Part shown: in pieces, positions 1 through 8,536 of the stretch
How positions within the stretch are numbered: position 1 is the first letter of the stretch
How the letters are laid out: each line of letters opens with the position of its first letter
From: Fodinibius sp034521915
GTDB taxonomy: Bacteria > Bacteroidota > Rhodothermia > Balneolales > Balneolaceae
NCBI RefSeq assembly: GCF_034521915.1
Contig: NZ_JAXHLU010000006.1
Span: 9,589 to 73,588 of the forward strand
DNA: 64,000 bases
Direction of reading: 5' to 3'
Notes under the pieces: generated by a model
Databases searched by the model: none
What the model was told of the DNA's origin: nothing
Seen by the model: only the letters and a program-made list of their open reading frames with translations
Made by a program: the position numbers and the translations under genes

Positions 1-1481
1 AAGAAGAGGAAGTAGTGGCAGAGGAATCATCCGAAGAAGAAACAGGTGGTGAAGATGTCGAGGAAGAGGGCGAACGTATTGAGGTTCAAATGCCTCAGAT
101 GGGCGAATCGGTGATGGAAGGAACGGTCATCGAATGGGCGAAAGCAGTCGGTGATGAAGTGGAAGAGGATGAAACGCTTCTTGAAATATCTACTGACAAG
201 GTAGATACGGAAGTGCCTTCACCACAGGCCGGTACGCTGGTAGAAATTCTGGTCGAAGAAGGCGACACCGTTGAAGTTGGTCAGACCATTGCCATTATCG
301 CAACCGGAAAAGCAGCGTCAGCTTCGGCCGATACGAAAAGTCCTTCTACTGATGATACCCAGAAAACGAAGCAAGAATCAGCATCTACACAGAAAACAGA
401 ACCACAGCCTGCCGCAAAATCGGCCAGCACGAATAGAGCGCCATCCGGCGGTGGGTCTGAGCCGCAACGTATAGGAAGTGACGGACGATTTTACTCTCCA
501 CTGGTGAGATCCATTGCAAAGGAGGAAGGAATTTCTCAGGAAGAGCTGGAAAGCATTGAAGGTTCAGGTCAGGGCGGACGTGTAGCCAAGGAAGATGTGA
601 TGAATTATCTCGAAGAACGTAAAGCTGGCAAGGCTGAACCTGCTGCTGCAGAAGAAAAAGCTGGACTCAGCAAGCCGAGCACAGAAAAAGCGGCCCCTGC
701 ACAAGGTGAACAGCGTTCTATTTCTGCCGGAGAACTTGATATTGAGCGCCCAACACAAAATGTAGAGCGTATCAAGATGGATCGCATGCGCAAGATGATT
801 GCTGAACACATGGTTAAATCTAAGCAGACTTCTGCCCATGTGACCACCTTCTCAGAAGTTGATGTAACGAAATTAGTGCGCTGGCGCGAAGCCAATAAGC
901 AGGAATTCAAAGAGCGAGCGGGCGTTAAATTGACCTATACTCCACTCTTTATTGAGAAGATTATACAGGCAATGCGCGAATTTCCACTTATTAACAGTTC
1001 AGTGGATACCGAGAATGATGAGATTATACTAAAGCGCGACATAAACTTTGGACTAGCCGTTGCGCTGGGCGAAGGTGGTAAGGGCGGACTGATTGTACCG
1101 GTCATTAAGAATGCACATGAGAAGAATCTTGTGGGCTTGGCGAAATCGGTCAATGATCTGGCTATGAAAGCGCGCAATAAAAATCTGAGTCCTGATGACC
1201 TTGTGGGTGGTACTTTTACGCTTACCAACTATGGAAGCGTAGGAAACCAAATGGGAACACCTATTATCAACCAGCCGCAGGTTGCCATTATGGGAACGGG
1301 TGTTATTGAGAAGCGTCCGGTTGTTCGCGAAACATCCGAAGGCGATGTTATCGCCATTCGTCATATGATGTATCTCTCAATGAGTTATGATCACCGCATT
1401 GTTGACGGTGCTCACGGCGGTGCGTTCCTCAATCGTGTTAAGGAACTTTTGGAGGATTTTGATCCCGATCGTGCGGTTTAA
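1..1481 (+). CDS. 2-oxo acid dehydrogenase E2 (dihydrolipoamide acyltransferase), 5' partial
   Basis: E2 core enzyme of a 2-oxo acid dehydrogenase complex; it moves an acyl group from lipoyl-lysine to CoA. The reading frame is open to the left edge (codons start at base 3), so the gene is truncated there. Numbered from the first in-window start codon (GTG at 15), an acidic Glu-rich linker is followed by a lipoyl domain (about 22-97, with lipoylation motif TDKVD near 60-64), an Ala/Pro/Ser-rich linker, a peripheral subunit-binding domain (about 158-202) and the catalytic domain (about 255-485) with the DHRIVDG active-site motif near 459-465. Because the window begins inside a linker-like stretch, a first lipoyl domain probably lies upstream. 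Substrate (pyruvate, 2-oxoglutarate or branched-chain) cannot be fixed from this part; the sequence style suggests the 2-oxoglutarate/branched-chain group. Confidence 0.93.
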   Translation, partial: EEEVVAEESSEEETGGEDVEEEGERIEVQMPQMGESVMEGTVIEWAKAVGDEVEEDETLLEISTDKVDTEVPSPQAGTLVEILVEEGDTVEVGQTIAIIATGKAASASADTKSPSTDDTQKTKQESASTQKTEPQPAAKSASTNRAPSGGGSEPQRIGSDGRFYSPLVRSIAKEEGISQEELESIEGSGQGGRVAKEDVMNYLEERKAGKAEPAAAEEKAGLSKPSTEKAAPAQGEQRSISAGELDIERPTQNVERIKMDRMRKMIAEHMVKSKQTSAHVTTFSEVDVTKLVRWREANKQEFKERAGVKLTYTPLFIEKIIQAMREFPLINSSVDTENDEIILKRDINFGLAVALGEGGKGGLIVPVIKNAHEKNLVGLAKSVNDLAMKARNKNLSPDDLVGGTFTLTNYGSVGNQMGTPIINQPQVAIMGTGVIEKRPVVRETSEGDVIAIRHMMYLSMSYDHRIVDGAHGGAFLNRVKELLEDFDPDRAV

Positions 1482-1581
1482 TAATAGAACGCGGATTAAG
1501 CGGATTCGTTAGATAGTCATTGATCAGTATATTTAAATGCTTTTTGTGATGATCCGCTTACTGGTTGATAACATAACTGCA

Positions 1582-1650
1582 TGTCATGCTGAATTTATTT
1601 CAGCATCTGATAATTTATAATAAGGATCCTGAAACAAGTTCAGGATGACA
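1582..1650. repeat. Paired-hairpin intergenic repeat
   Basis: The ends TGTCATGCTGAA (1582-1593) and TTCAGGATGACA (1639-1650) are inverted copies with one mismatch. Each half also folds by itself: ATGCTGAA/TTCAGCAT and ATCCTGAA/TTCAGGAT, 8-bp stems with 5-base loops. This is the form of a REP/BIME-like dispersed element. It lies between the E2 gene and panC and could also act as a terminator. Confidence 0.7.
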
Positions 1651-1701
1651 CGGAATTTTAAAGTGGTATGAGTCTTGTACCGCTTTTTCAATTAATCATC
1701 T

Positions 1702-2550
1702 ATGAAAGCAATTCGCAGTATTGATGACATTCGTGAAAAGGTACGATCCCTCAAAAAAGAAGGGAGTACCGTTGCATTTGTACCTACGATGGGCGCCTTG
1801 CATGAGGGACACCTCTCGCTGTTTCGCTTGGCTCAGGAACATGCCGATGAAGTCGTCGCCTCTATCTATGTAAATCCGGAGCAATTTGCACCCGACGAGG
1901 ACTTTGAGGAATATCCGCGAGAGCTCGAAAACGATTTGGCAAAATGTGAAGAAGAGGGCATTGCCGCTGTATTTGCTCCTACGGATGACATTATGTATTC
2001 TGGGAAACAGTATTTGAGCATCGAAATTGACGAGCTCAATGAATATATGGACGGCGGCTCGCGTCCCGGATTTTTCGAAGGTATCCTGCTTGTAGTGAAT
2101 AAGCTATTCAATATTATTAAGCCCGATTTTGCGGTGTTCGGCCAAAAGGATATTCAGCAGTTTCGTATTCTGCAGCAGATGGTGAAGGAGTTTAATCACG
2201 ATGTGGAATTGATTATGGGTCCCATTAAACGGGCTAATGATGGTTTGGCACTGAGTAGTCGTAATAAGTATCTGGATGACGAGCAGCGGAAGTTGGCTCC
2301 CGGCCTGTATCGGTCACTCCAATATGTGGGGAAGCAGATTTCTGATGGAGCGAAAAACGTGCAATTGTTGTTAGATCATCAGAAAAACGAATTGGAGGCA
2401 AAAGGTTTTAAAATTGATTATTTTAACCTGTTTTCTTTTGAGGATATGATTCCCATAGAAGATCCGGAGGCCGGCAGCAAATATATTTTGGCCGGAGCCG
2501 TTTACCTTGGAGAAACACGTTTAATTGATAATATCATTATTGAAAAATAG
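1702..2550 (+). CDS. panC: Pantothenate synthetase PanC
   Basis: Joins pantoate and beta-alanine with ATP hydrolysis to AMP, the last step of pantothenate synthesis, in the cytosol. The 282-residue length is normal for the family. The nucleotidyltransferase signature PTMGALHEGH is at 28-37, the FGQKD motif near 146-150 and the LALSSRN motif near 182-188, all hallmark ATP/pantoate-binding segments. The ATG at 1702 fits the usual N terminus. panD starts 8 bases after its stop codon, so the two are very probably co-transcribed; PanD makes the beta-alanine that PanC consumes. panB is not in the window. Confidence 0.97.
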   Translation: MKAIRSIDDIREKVRSLKKEGSTVAFVPTMGALHEGHLSLFRLAQEHADEVVASIYVNPEQFAPDEDFEEYPRELENDLAKCEEEGIAAVFAPTDDIMYSGKQYLSIEIDELNEYMDGGSRPGFFEGILLVVNKLFNIIKPDFAVFGQKDIQQFRILQQMVKEFNHDVELIMGPIKRANDGLALSSRNKYLDDEQRKLAPGLYRSLQYVGKQISDGAKNVQLLLDHQKNELEAKGFKIDYFNLFSFEDMIPIEDPEAGSKYILAGAVYLGETRLIDNIIIEK

Positions 2551-2558
2551 CTACGATC

Positions 2559-2981
2559 ATGACGTTGACGATGTTCAAATCTAAACTCCATCAGATGAAG
2601 GTAACCGAGGCGAACCTTCATTACGAGGGAAGTATTACCATTGACAAAGAGCTGCTTGATGAAGCCGGTATCCTTCCCTACGAAAAAGTGCAGGTCGTTA
2701 ATATAACTAATGGAGAACGCCTTGAAACCTATACTATTCCCGGTGAGGCCGGTTCGCGTGTTTGCTGTCTAAACGGTGCCGCGGCCCGAAAAACACAAGT
2801 GGGCGATCGGGTTATTATCATTTCTTATGCCGAGATGACGCCCGAAGAAGCTCAAGACTTCAAACCCAAGATAGTTATTGTAGATAAAAATAATGATCCC
2901 AAAAATGTCATAGATAAGACAGAGTATGCCACCAAGTACGATCTCGAAAAAGGTATTGTAGATAATACGGTTATAGATTAG
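2559..2981 (+). CDS. panD: Aspartate 1-decarboxylase PanD
   Basis: Pyruvoyl-dependent enzyme that makes beta-alanine from aspartate. The proenzyme self-cleaves at a Gly-Ser bond, and here Gly24-Ser25 in the segment LHYEGSITID sits at exactly the position seen in E. coli PanD when translation starts at 2559, which supports that start over the in-frame ATG at 2571. The active-site segment NGERLETY and the NGAAAR segment are present. The protein is 140 residues; the tail past about residue 115 is a little longer than in short family members. It follows panC directly. Confidence 0.97.
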   Translation: MTLTMFKSKLHQMKVTEANLHYEGSITIDKELLDEAGILPYEKVQVVNITNGERLETYTIPGEAGSRVCCLNGAAARKTQVGDRVIIISYAEMTPEEAQDFKPKIVIVDKNNDPKNVIDKTEYATKYDLEKGIVDNTVID

Positions 2982-3088
2982 CATTTGAGTGCTTTTATTC
3001 AATTCGTTCACATCTCTTTATAAGAAACTCTTAGTTGTAGAAATAGAAATAGTCTAATTGTTAAGTATGGATAGTATCATCGGGGTTT

Positions 3089-5335
3089 ATGGATTTTAAT
3101 TTTAAGAATAAAGGCCCAAAAAAAGAACATGTAATTACTCCTTCACCCGAAGGTTTAGGTGCTTTTGGAGGAGTGTTTACGCCTTCCATTCTTACTATCT
3201 TGGGAGTTATAATGTATCTCCGTTTCGGCTGGGTAGTTGGGAATGTTGGCCTCATTGGCACCCTGCTGATCGTAACGATTTCTACATTTATAACTTTCCT
3301 GACAGCTCTATCGATCTCGGCTATTGCAACCGATCAGCGTGTTCGCATCGGAGGAGCATACTATATGATCAGCAGGTCGCTGGGGATTGAATCTGGAGGT
3401 GCTATTGGTATTCCACTCTATATAGCTCTGGCGCTTTCAGTGGCGCTCTACACGGTGGGTTTTGCCGAAAGTGTCGTTAGCGTTTTTCCGATGCTCGACT
3501 TTAAGATGGTGGGTATGATAACGACTATTTTGGTGGCAGGCCTGGCATTGGTTTCAGCAAAGGCTGCTATTCGAGCGCAGTATTTTATCATGTTTGGCAT
3601 TGGATTATCCCTTCTTTCGCTGCTCTTTGGGAGTCCTATAGAACAATCGAACGTAGAAATGTGGGGCGCTGCAGATCGTCATTCAGAAGGATTTTGGATT
3701 GTTTTTGCGGTGTTCTTTCCTGCTGTTACGGGTATTATGGCAGGAGTGAATATGTCGGGCGACCTCAAAGACCCTTCAACCGCTATCCCAAAAGGGACAT
3801 TTTGGGCAATTGGCTTGGGATATCTGATCTATATGGGCTTGCCTATTTTACTGGCTAATCGGGCAGATGCTCTTACACTCATTGAAGATCCTCTAATCAT
3901 GCGCAAGATGTCGTACTGGGGAGATGCCATTTTGATTGGAGTTTGGGGGGCCACGCTCTCGAGTGCGATGGGAAGTATTTTGGGAGCACCAAGGGTGCTT
4001 CAGGCCTTAGCAAGGGATGGGGTACTACCACGGTGGCTCCGATGGTTGGGTCGCGGTGATGGCAATGACGATACGCCAAGGTTGGGAACGGTGGTAACAT
4101 TAGGTATAGCGCTCACGGCCGTATGGTTGGGCGATTTGAATATTATCGCCCCGATATTGACGATGTTTTTTCTGACAACTTATGGAGTGTTAAATATTAC
4201 CGCTGGAATTGAAAATATGCTGGGCAGTCCCTCCTTCCGTCCAAAATTTAAAGTCCACTGGAGTTTGTCGCTATTGGGAGCCGTGGGATGTGTTGCCGTT
4301 ATGTTTTTGATCAATACAATGGCTACAATAATTGCAGCGGTATTTGTGGTGATTATTTTTGTTTGGCTGGAGCGACGAGAAATGCAATCGGCTTGGGGTG
4401 ATGTGCGCCGGGGTATATGGATGGCCATAACCCGAGCCGGACTCATGCATCTTGGTTCATCTTCCGAAGCGAAGACCTGGCGTCCACATCCTCTTGTGTT
4501 ATCGGGAGCCCCGACGAAGCGGTGGCACCTTATCGATTTGGCCTCATCAATAACACATAACAGGGGGATTTTGACTATTGCATCTGTTATTACCAGCGAA
4601 AATATAACGATAGAACGGAAACAACTACTTGAAGAAAATATCCGCAACTTTTTACAGAAAAGAAGTATTCAGGGATTGGTTAGAGTTTCCAGTGGAAGCG
4701 ATGCTTTCCAGGGGGCCAAAGATTTGGTGGAAGCTTATGGCCTTGGATCTCTGGTACCGAATACCATAGTATTGGGAGACAGCGGTAATGAAGAAATTCG
4801 TGATAAATACTGTGATATGATCGCCAGCTTTCATGCTCAAAACAGAAATGTTGTTGCGGTACACTATAACGAGGATATGGAATTTGGTGATCGTCAACGT
4901 ATTGATTTATGGTGGGGTGGGTTACGAGGCAACGGCGGACTAATGATGATACTGGCCTACCTACTGCAAAGCAGCCGCAAGTGGTGGGATGCAGAGGTTA
5001 ATATAAAGATGGTTGTGGATGATCAGAAAGGAGCAGCAGATGCGGAACGTAATTTATCTCAGATTATGGATAAAATTCGTATTGACGCAAAAGCTGAGGT
5101 ATTGGTATCAGAGGGGAGGACATTTAACGAAATTTTTCATGAATCATCGAAAGGAGCCGATTTGGTTTTTATGGGGATGGCCGAGCCCGGAAAAATATCG
5201 GAAGATTATGTCACTTATTATGAAAAACTCCAAAATAGACTGGAGAACCTTCCTACTACTATTATGGTGCTGGCCGGAGAGGAAATTTCGTTTGGTGAAG
5301 TGTTGATGCAGCAGGATACTTTTCAAGAGGACTAA
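3089..5335 (+). CDS. SLC12-like cation-chloride cotransporter (APC superfamily)
   Basis: A 748-residue inner-membrane carrier. The start GVFTPSILTILGVIMYLRFGWVVG matches the first transmembrane region of Na-K-Cl/K-Cl cotransporters (split here: it begins near residue 27). Next comes the GGAYYMISRSLG segment, a typical APC-fold helix, and about twelve membrane segments to about residue 430. The last 300 residues are hydrophilic, with an SLC12-type cytosolic C-terminal domain including MVVDDQKGAADAE and a final segment resembling universal-stress-protein folds. Family members move Cl- with K+ and/or Na+; in a halophile a role in ion homeostasis or osmoregulation is plausible, but the ions are inference. 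It stands alone, 107 bases after panD. Confidence 0.88.
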   Translation: MDFNFKNKGPKKEHVITPSPEGLGAFGGVFTPSILTILGVIMYLRFGWVVGNVGLIGTLLIVTISTFITFLTALSISAIATDQRVRIGGAYYMISRSLGIESGGAIGIPLYIALALSVALYTVGFAESVVSVFPMLDFKMVGMITTILVAGLALVSAKAAIRAQYFIMFGIGLSLLSLLFGSPIEQSNVEMWGAADRHSEGFWIVFAVFFPAVTGIMAGVNMSGDLKDPSTAIPKGTFWAIGLGYLIYMGLPILLANRADALTLIEDPLIMRKMSYWGDAILIGVWGATLSSAMGSILGAPRVLQALARDGVLPRWLRWLGRGDGNDDTPRLGTVVTLGIALTAVWLGDLNIIAPILTMFFLTTYGVLNITAGIENMLGSPSFRPKFKVHWSLSLLGAVGCVAVMFLINTMATIIAAVFVVIIFVWLERREMQSAWGDVRRGIWMAITRAGLMHLGSSSEAKTWRPHPLVLSGAPTKRWHLIDLASSITHNRGILTIASVITSENITIERKQLLEENIRNFLQKRSIQGLVRVSSGSDAFQGAKDLVEAYGLGSLVPNTIVLGDSGNEEIRDKYCDMIASFHAQNRNVVAVHYNEDMEFGDRQRIDLWWGGLRGNGGLMMILAYLLQSSRKWWDAEVNIKMVVDDQKGAADAERNLSQIMDKIRIDAKAEVLVSEGRTFNEIFHESSKGADLVFMGMAEPGKISEDYVTYYEKLQNRLENLPTTIMVLAGEEISFGEVLMQQDTFQED

Positions 5336-5356
5336 CTTCGTTAAAGCATAGTGCAA

Positions 5357-5893
5357 TCAATTCGAGTTTAGAATAAAAATCTTATTCCATTCAACGGTAT
5401 AGGTTGTATTGGGTCCTTTTGGCTGTAAAGAGGCGGTAATTGACCAGATATTATCACTTAATTTTTGCCCTTCTAAAACACCATTTCCTACTTTTAGAGC
5501 TCCAATTATGGGGCAAAAACAGCTTCTTTGAAAATAAACATTGGCATTTGTCAACTCTGCCCCTTCAAGTGAAAATGTTGAACTTTCGGGTGGTATCTGA
5601 AAGTAGACCGTGGTGATACTCCCTCCATCCATAACATTAGGGGGAGGAGTTACTCGTTTTTCATAATGAAAAACCAGGTTATTTCCCGGCCGAGATGAAA
5701 CATTAAGGAGCGTTTGAGTACTATCTTTGGTAATCTGTCTTATAGTCGTATCAGCGACTAATTGTTTATCTTTTTGGAAGGAATAGGTGTAGGTTTCTTC
5801 GAACTCTTCGTTTTTTGATAAGTCACAGCTGACGATAAGGATGGAAAAACATCCTAAAAGAAACAGCTTTGAATAGTTCTTGAAAACTGACAT
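5357..5893 (-). CDS. Hypothetical lipoprotein
   Basis: A 178-residue protein of unknown function. The N terminus is a lipoprotein signal: charged start, hydrophobic core LFLLGCFSILIV and lipobox IVSC with Cys near residue 23, then an acidic stretch. The mature part looks rich in beta strands. I recognise no domain. Two further Cys residues (SCFCP, near 125) could bind metal or form a disulfide. It ends 21 bases from the convergent SLC12-like gene and is probably transcribed alone. Confidence 0.75.
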   Translation of the reverse strand: MSVFKNYSKLFLLGCFSILIVSCDLSKNEEFEETYTYSFQKDKQLVADTTIRQITKDSTQTLLNVSSRPGNNLVFHYEKRVTPPPNVMDGGSITTVYFQIPPESSTFSLEGAELTNANVYFQRSCFCPIIGALKVGNGVLEGQKLSDNIWSITASLQPKGPNTTYTVEWNKIFILNSN

Positions 5894-6279
5894 TGTCAGC
5901 TAATATTTGATTTACCTCCTTTTAACAGTTTAAACAAAAATCTACAGAGGATGAATGTAATAGAGAAGCCATTTTTTGATTGAAGCACGCCATCCAAATA
6001 GCTATAATAGTTTTGAATAAAACGAGGCCTTTGCAAAACCATACTGTCATCGCGCCTTGTCCCGCCCATGCGGGGAATGTAATGCGGCCTGCCTGTATGC
6101 TGAAGCTTTTGTAACATCATAAGCCATATTTTATAGAAGGCTCCGCGCAGGCATTGCTTCGCAGGCTCGCAATGACAAGTTCAATTTTTCGGTTTTTGCA
6201 ATTGCCTCTATAACATGAGTTATATTTATTGAATGTCTTTGAAGTTTTACTGAATATCTTAAATAAATCCACTCTGTCT
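5894..6279. other. Intergenic stretch with a repeat element
   Basis: No credible gene. It sits between two divergently transcribed genes and so should hold both promoters. Its central part (6045-6177) is a dispersed inverted-repeat element, listed separately. The small frames that cross it are built from repeat sequence. Confidence 0.7.
6045..6177. repeat. GTCAT-CGCG type intergenic repeat
   Basis: Begins TGTCATCGCG (6045-6054) and ends CGCAATGACA (6168-6177), inverted copies with one mismatch. The inside holds GC-rich palindromic blocks (GCCTGCCTG, GCTCCGCGCAGGC). The same end sequences and the block GCGCGGAGCC recur in the element at 62647-62849, and a degenerate relative is at 15490-15570, so this is a multi-copy family. 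Confidence 0.7.
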
Positions 6280-8320
6280 ATGAAACGGTTATTACTTCCT
6301 CTCTTTGTCATTATTCTGTTCCCTCTTACGACGGTTGCGCAATCAGTACAACCTTTTACCGGCATGGATGTGTTCGAACTGCAATGGGTTGAAGACCCAC
6401 AAATATCACCGGATGGTGAACAGATTGTTTATGTTCGCCGGAGTATGGATAAGATGAAAGACAAGCGAATTTCCCGTCTCTGGCTAATGGATAGCGATGG
6501 TTCTGATCACCAAAAACTTACGAGTCGTGATGTCAACGAAAGCAGTCCGCGATGGTCACCGGATGGCAGCCGGATTGCCTTTACCTCTTCATCAGAAGAT
6601 GATGGCAGTGAAATTTATATCTATTGGATGGAAAGTGGCACTTTATCTCGAATTACCCAGCTGGAGAAATCACCGAGTGGCATAACCTGGTCGCCCGATG
6701 GAAAGCAACTGGCGTTTAACATGAAGGTCCCGGAGTCGAATCCTAAACTAACAGATTCGAAACAACCGCCGGAAGGAGCCGAGTGGGCAGATAATCCTCG
6801 CGTAACGACTCGACTTAATTACGAGTCCGACGGCTCCGGCTATATTGATCCGGGTTTTACGCATATTTTTACCGTACCGGCCGAGGGTGGGGCTCCTCGT
6901 CAGATTACTGAAGGTGATTACCATTACTCAGGTGATCCCGTGTGGAGTGCCGATGGAGAGCAGCTATTCTTCTCCGCAAATTTAAACGAAAATTGGGAGC
7001 ATGAACGTCGGGAGTCGGAGCTGTATTCGGCGGATGTGGAAAGTGGTGATATTGAACAGCTTACTAACCGAAACGGACCAGATTACAGTGCAACGCTATC
7101 ACCCGACGGAGATAACAATTGCGTACTTGGGATATGATGACAAGGTACAGACGTATCAGATAAGTCAGCTTTATACGATGGACACAGATGGCAGCAACAA
7201 GCAGGCGATTGAGCTGAATTTGAATCGAAGTATCTCATCTATCCACTGGGATAAAGACGGACAAGGCCTTTATTTTATGTATGATGATAAGGGCAATACG
7301 AAAATTGGTCATACAACACTCGACGGAGAAACGTCGGTTGTAGCCAATAATGTTGGCGGAACAACGGTAGCACGTCCATATGGCGGTGGCTCGTTTTCAG
7401 TGTCTGAGAATGGAACTATAGCTTATAACGAAACGACGCCCTACTATCCGGCGGAGCTGGCAACGACATCCAGAAATCAGAATGAGCGGACGAAGCTTAC
7501 TGGGCTGAATGATGCGTTGCTGGATTATCGAGAACTCGGGCAGGTGGAAGAGATTTGGTACGAAGCTTCGGTGGATGGACGTCAAATTCAGGGTTGGATT
7601 GTAAAGCCGCCAAATTTTGATCCCGATAAAAAATATCCGCTGATCGTCGAAAATCACGGCGGACCTATTTCTAACTACGGCGACCGATTTTCTCCTGAGA
7701 TTCAGCTGTATGCTTCGGCCGGATATGTAGTCTTTTATCCCAACCCGCGCGGTAGTACTGGTTACGGTGAAGAGTTTGGGAATTTACTCTATCACGATTA
7801 CCCGGGTAATGATTATCATGATGTAATGGATGGTGTAGAAACAATGCTTGAGAAAGGCTATATAGATGAGGATAACTTGTTCGTAACCGGCGGAAGTGCC
7901 GGCGGTACGATGACCTCGTGGATGGTTGGCAAGACCGATCAATTCGATGCTGCGGCCGTTATCAAGCCGGTGATGAACTGGATTAGCAAGACGCTTACGG
8001 CGGACAATTATTATGGCTATGCCAACTACCGCTATCCGGGTCAACCGTGGGAAAACTTTGAGGAGTACTGGGAAAATTCACCAGTTTCCTTGGTTGGCAA
8101 CATCGAAACGCCCACGATGGTGATGGTCGGAACTGATGATTTGCGAACGCCACCCTCAGAGGCAAAGCAGTTATATAGTGCTTTGAAGGTTCGTGATATT
8201 GAGACCGCCTATGTAGAGATGCCGGGCGCGTCCCATTTTATTGCTAACCGCCCCAGTCAGCTGATTGATAAGGTCAATAATATTATTGCTTGGTTTGAGC
8301 GGTATCGCACGGATAAATAA
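6280..8320 (+). pseudogene. S9 family peptidase (dipeptidyl-peptidase type), frameshifted
   Basis: Secreted serine peptidase of the prolyl oligopeptidase/acylaminoacyl-peptidase type, broken into two frames. The ATG at 6280 gives a signal peptide (MKRLLLPLFVIIL..AQS); the longer frame from 6229 has none. The first part carries PD40/WD40-like propeller repeats (ISPDGEQIVYVR, WSPDGSRIAFTS, WSPDGKQLAFN). At 7117-7118 one extra A changes the frame, so the first frame stops at 7137, while the second continues the expected sequence (IAYLGYDDK) to 8320. The second part holds the alpha/beta-hydrolase domain with GGSAGG nucleophile motif, Asp in GTDDLRTP and His in GASHF, all intact. Either a recent frameshift or a base error in the assembly; apart from that base the gene is complete (about 679 codons). 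Confidence 0.85.
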
Positions 8321-8338
8321 ATTGAAGTAATAGTAAAT

Positions 8339-8408
8339 AAACCCGCAGGGTTTTAATAAGAGCAAATTTCGGATTATAAATTTTATTTATTGTAAACCCT
8401 GCGGGTTT
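8339..8408. repeat. AAACCC palindromic repeat, copy 1
   Basis: Arms AAACCCGCAGGGTTT (8339-8353) and AAACCCTGCGGGTTT (8394-8408) are perfect inverted copies of 15 bases; each arm is itself nearly palindromic. Directly follows the S9 peptidase stop codon, so it may also serve as a terminator. Confidence 0.75.
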
Positions 8409-8460
8409 GGAATTGTACTAAATAAATTGGCCACAAACTGGAGGTCTGTGAGAAGTAGAT

Positions 8461-8528
8461 AAACCCTCAGGGTTCTGTACAATATCATAGCTTGTTTAGG
8501 CTAAAAAGCTTGTAAACCCTGAGGGTTT
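8461..8528. repeat. AAACCC palindromic repeat, copy 2
   Basis: Arms AAACCCTCAGGGTTC (8461-8475) and AAACCCTGAGGGTTT (8514-8528), inverted with one mismatch. Same layout and arm length as the element 53 bases upstream, but the two central bases differ, so the two copies are relatives and not a simple duplication. It ends 8 bases before the convergent M20 peptidase stop. Confidence 0.75.
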
Positions 8529-8536
8529 AAAGAATA

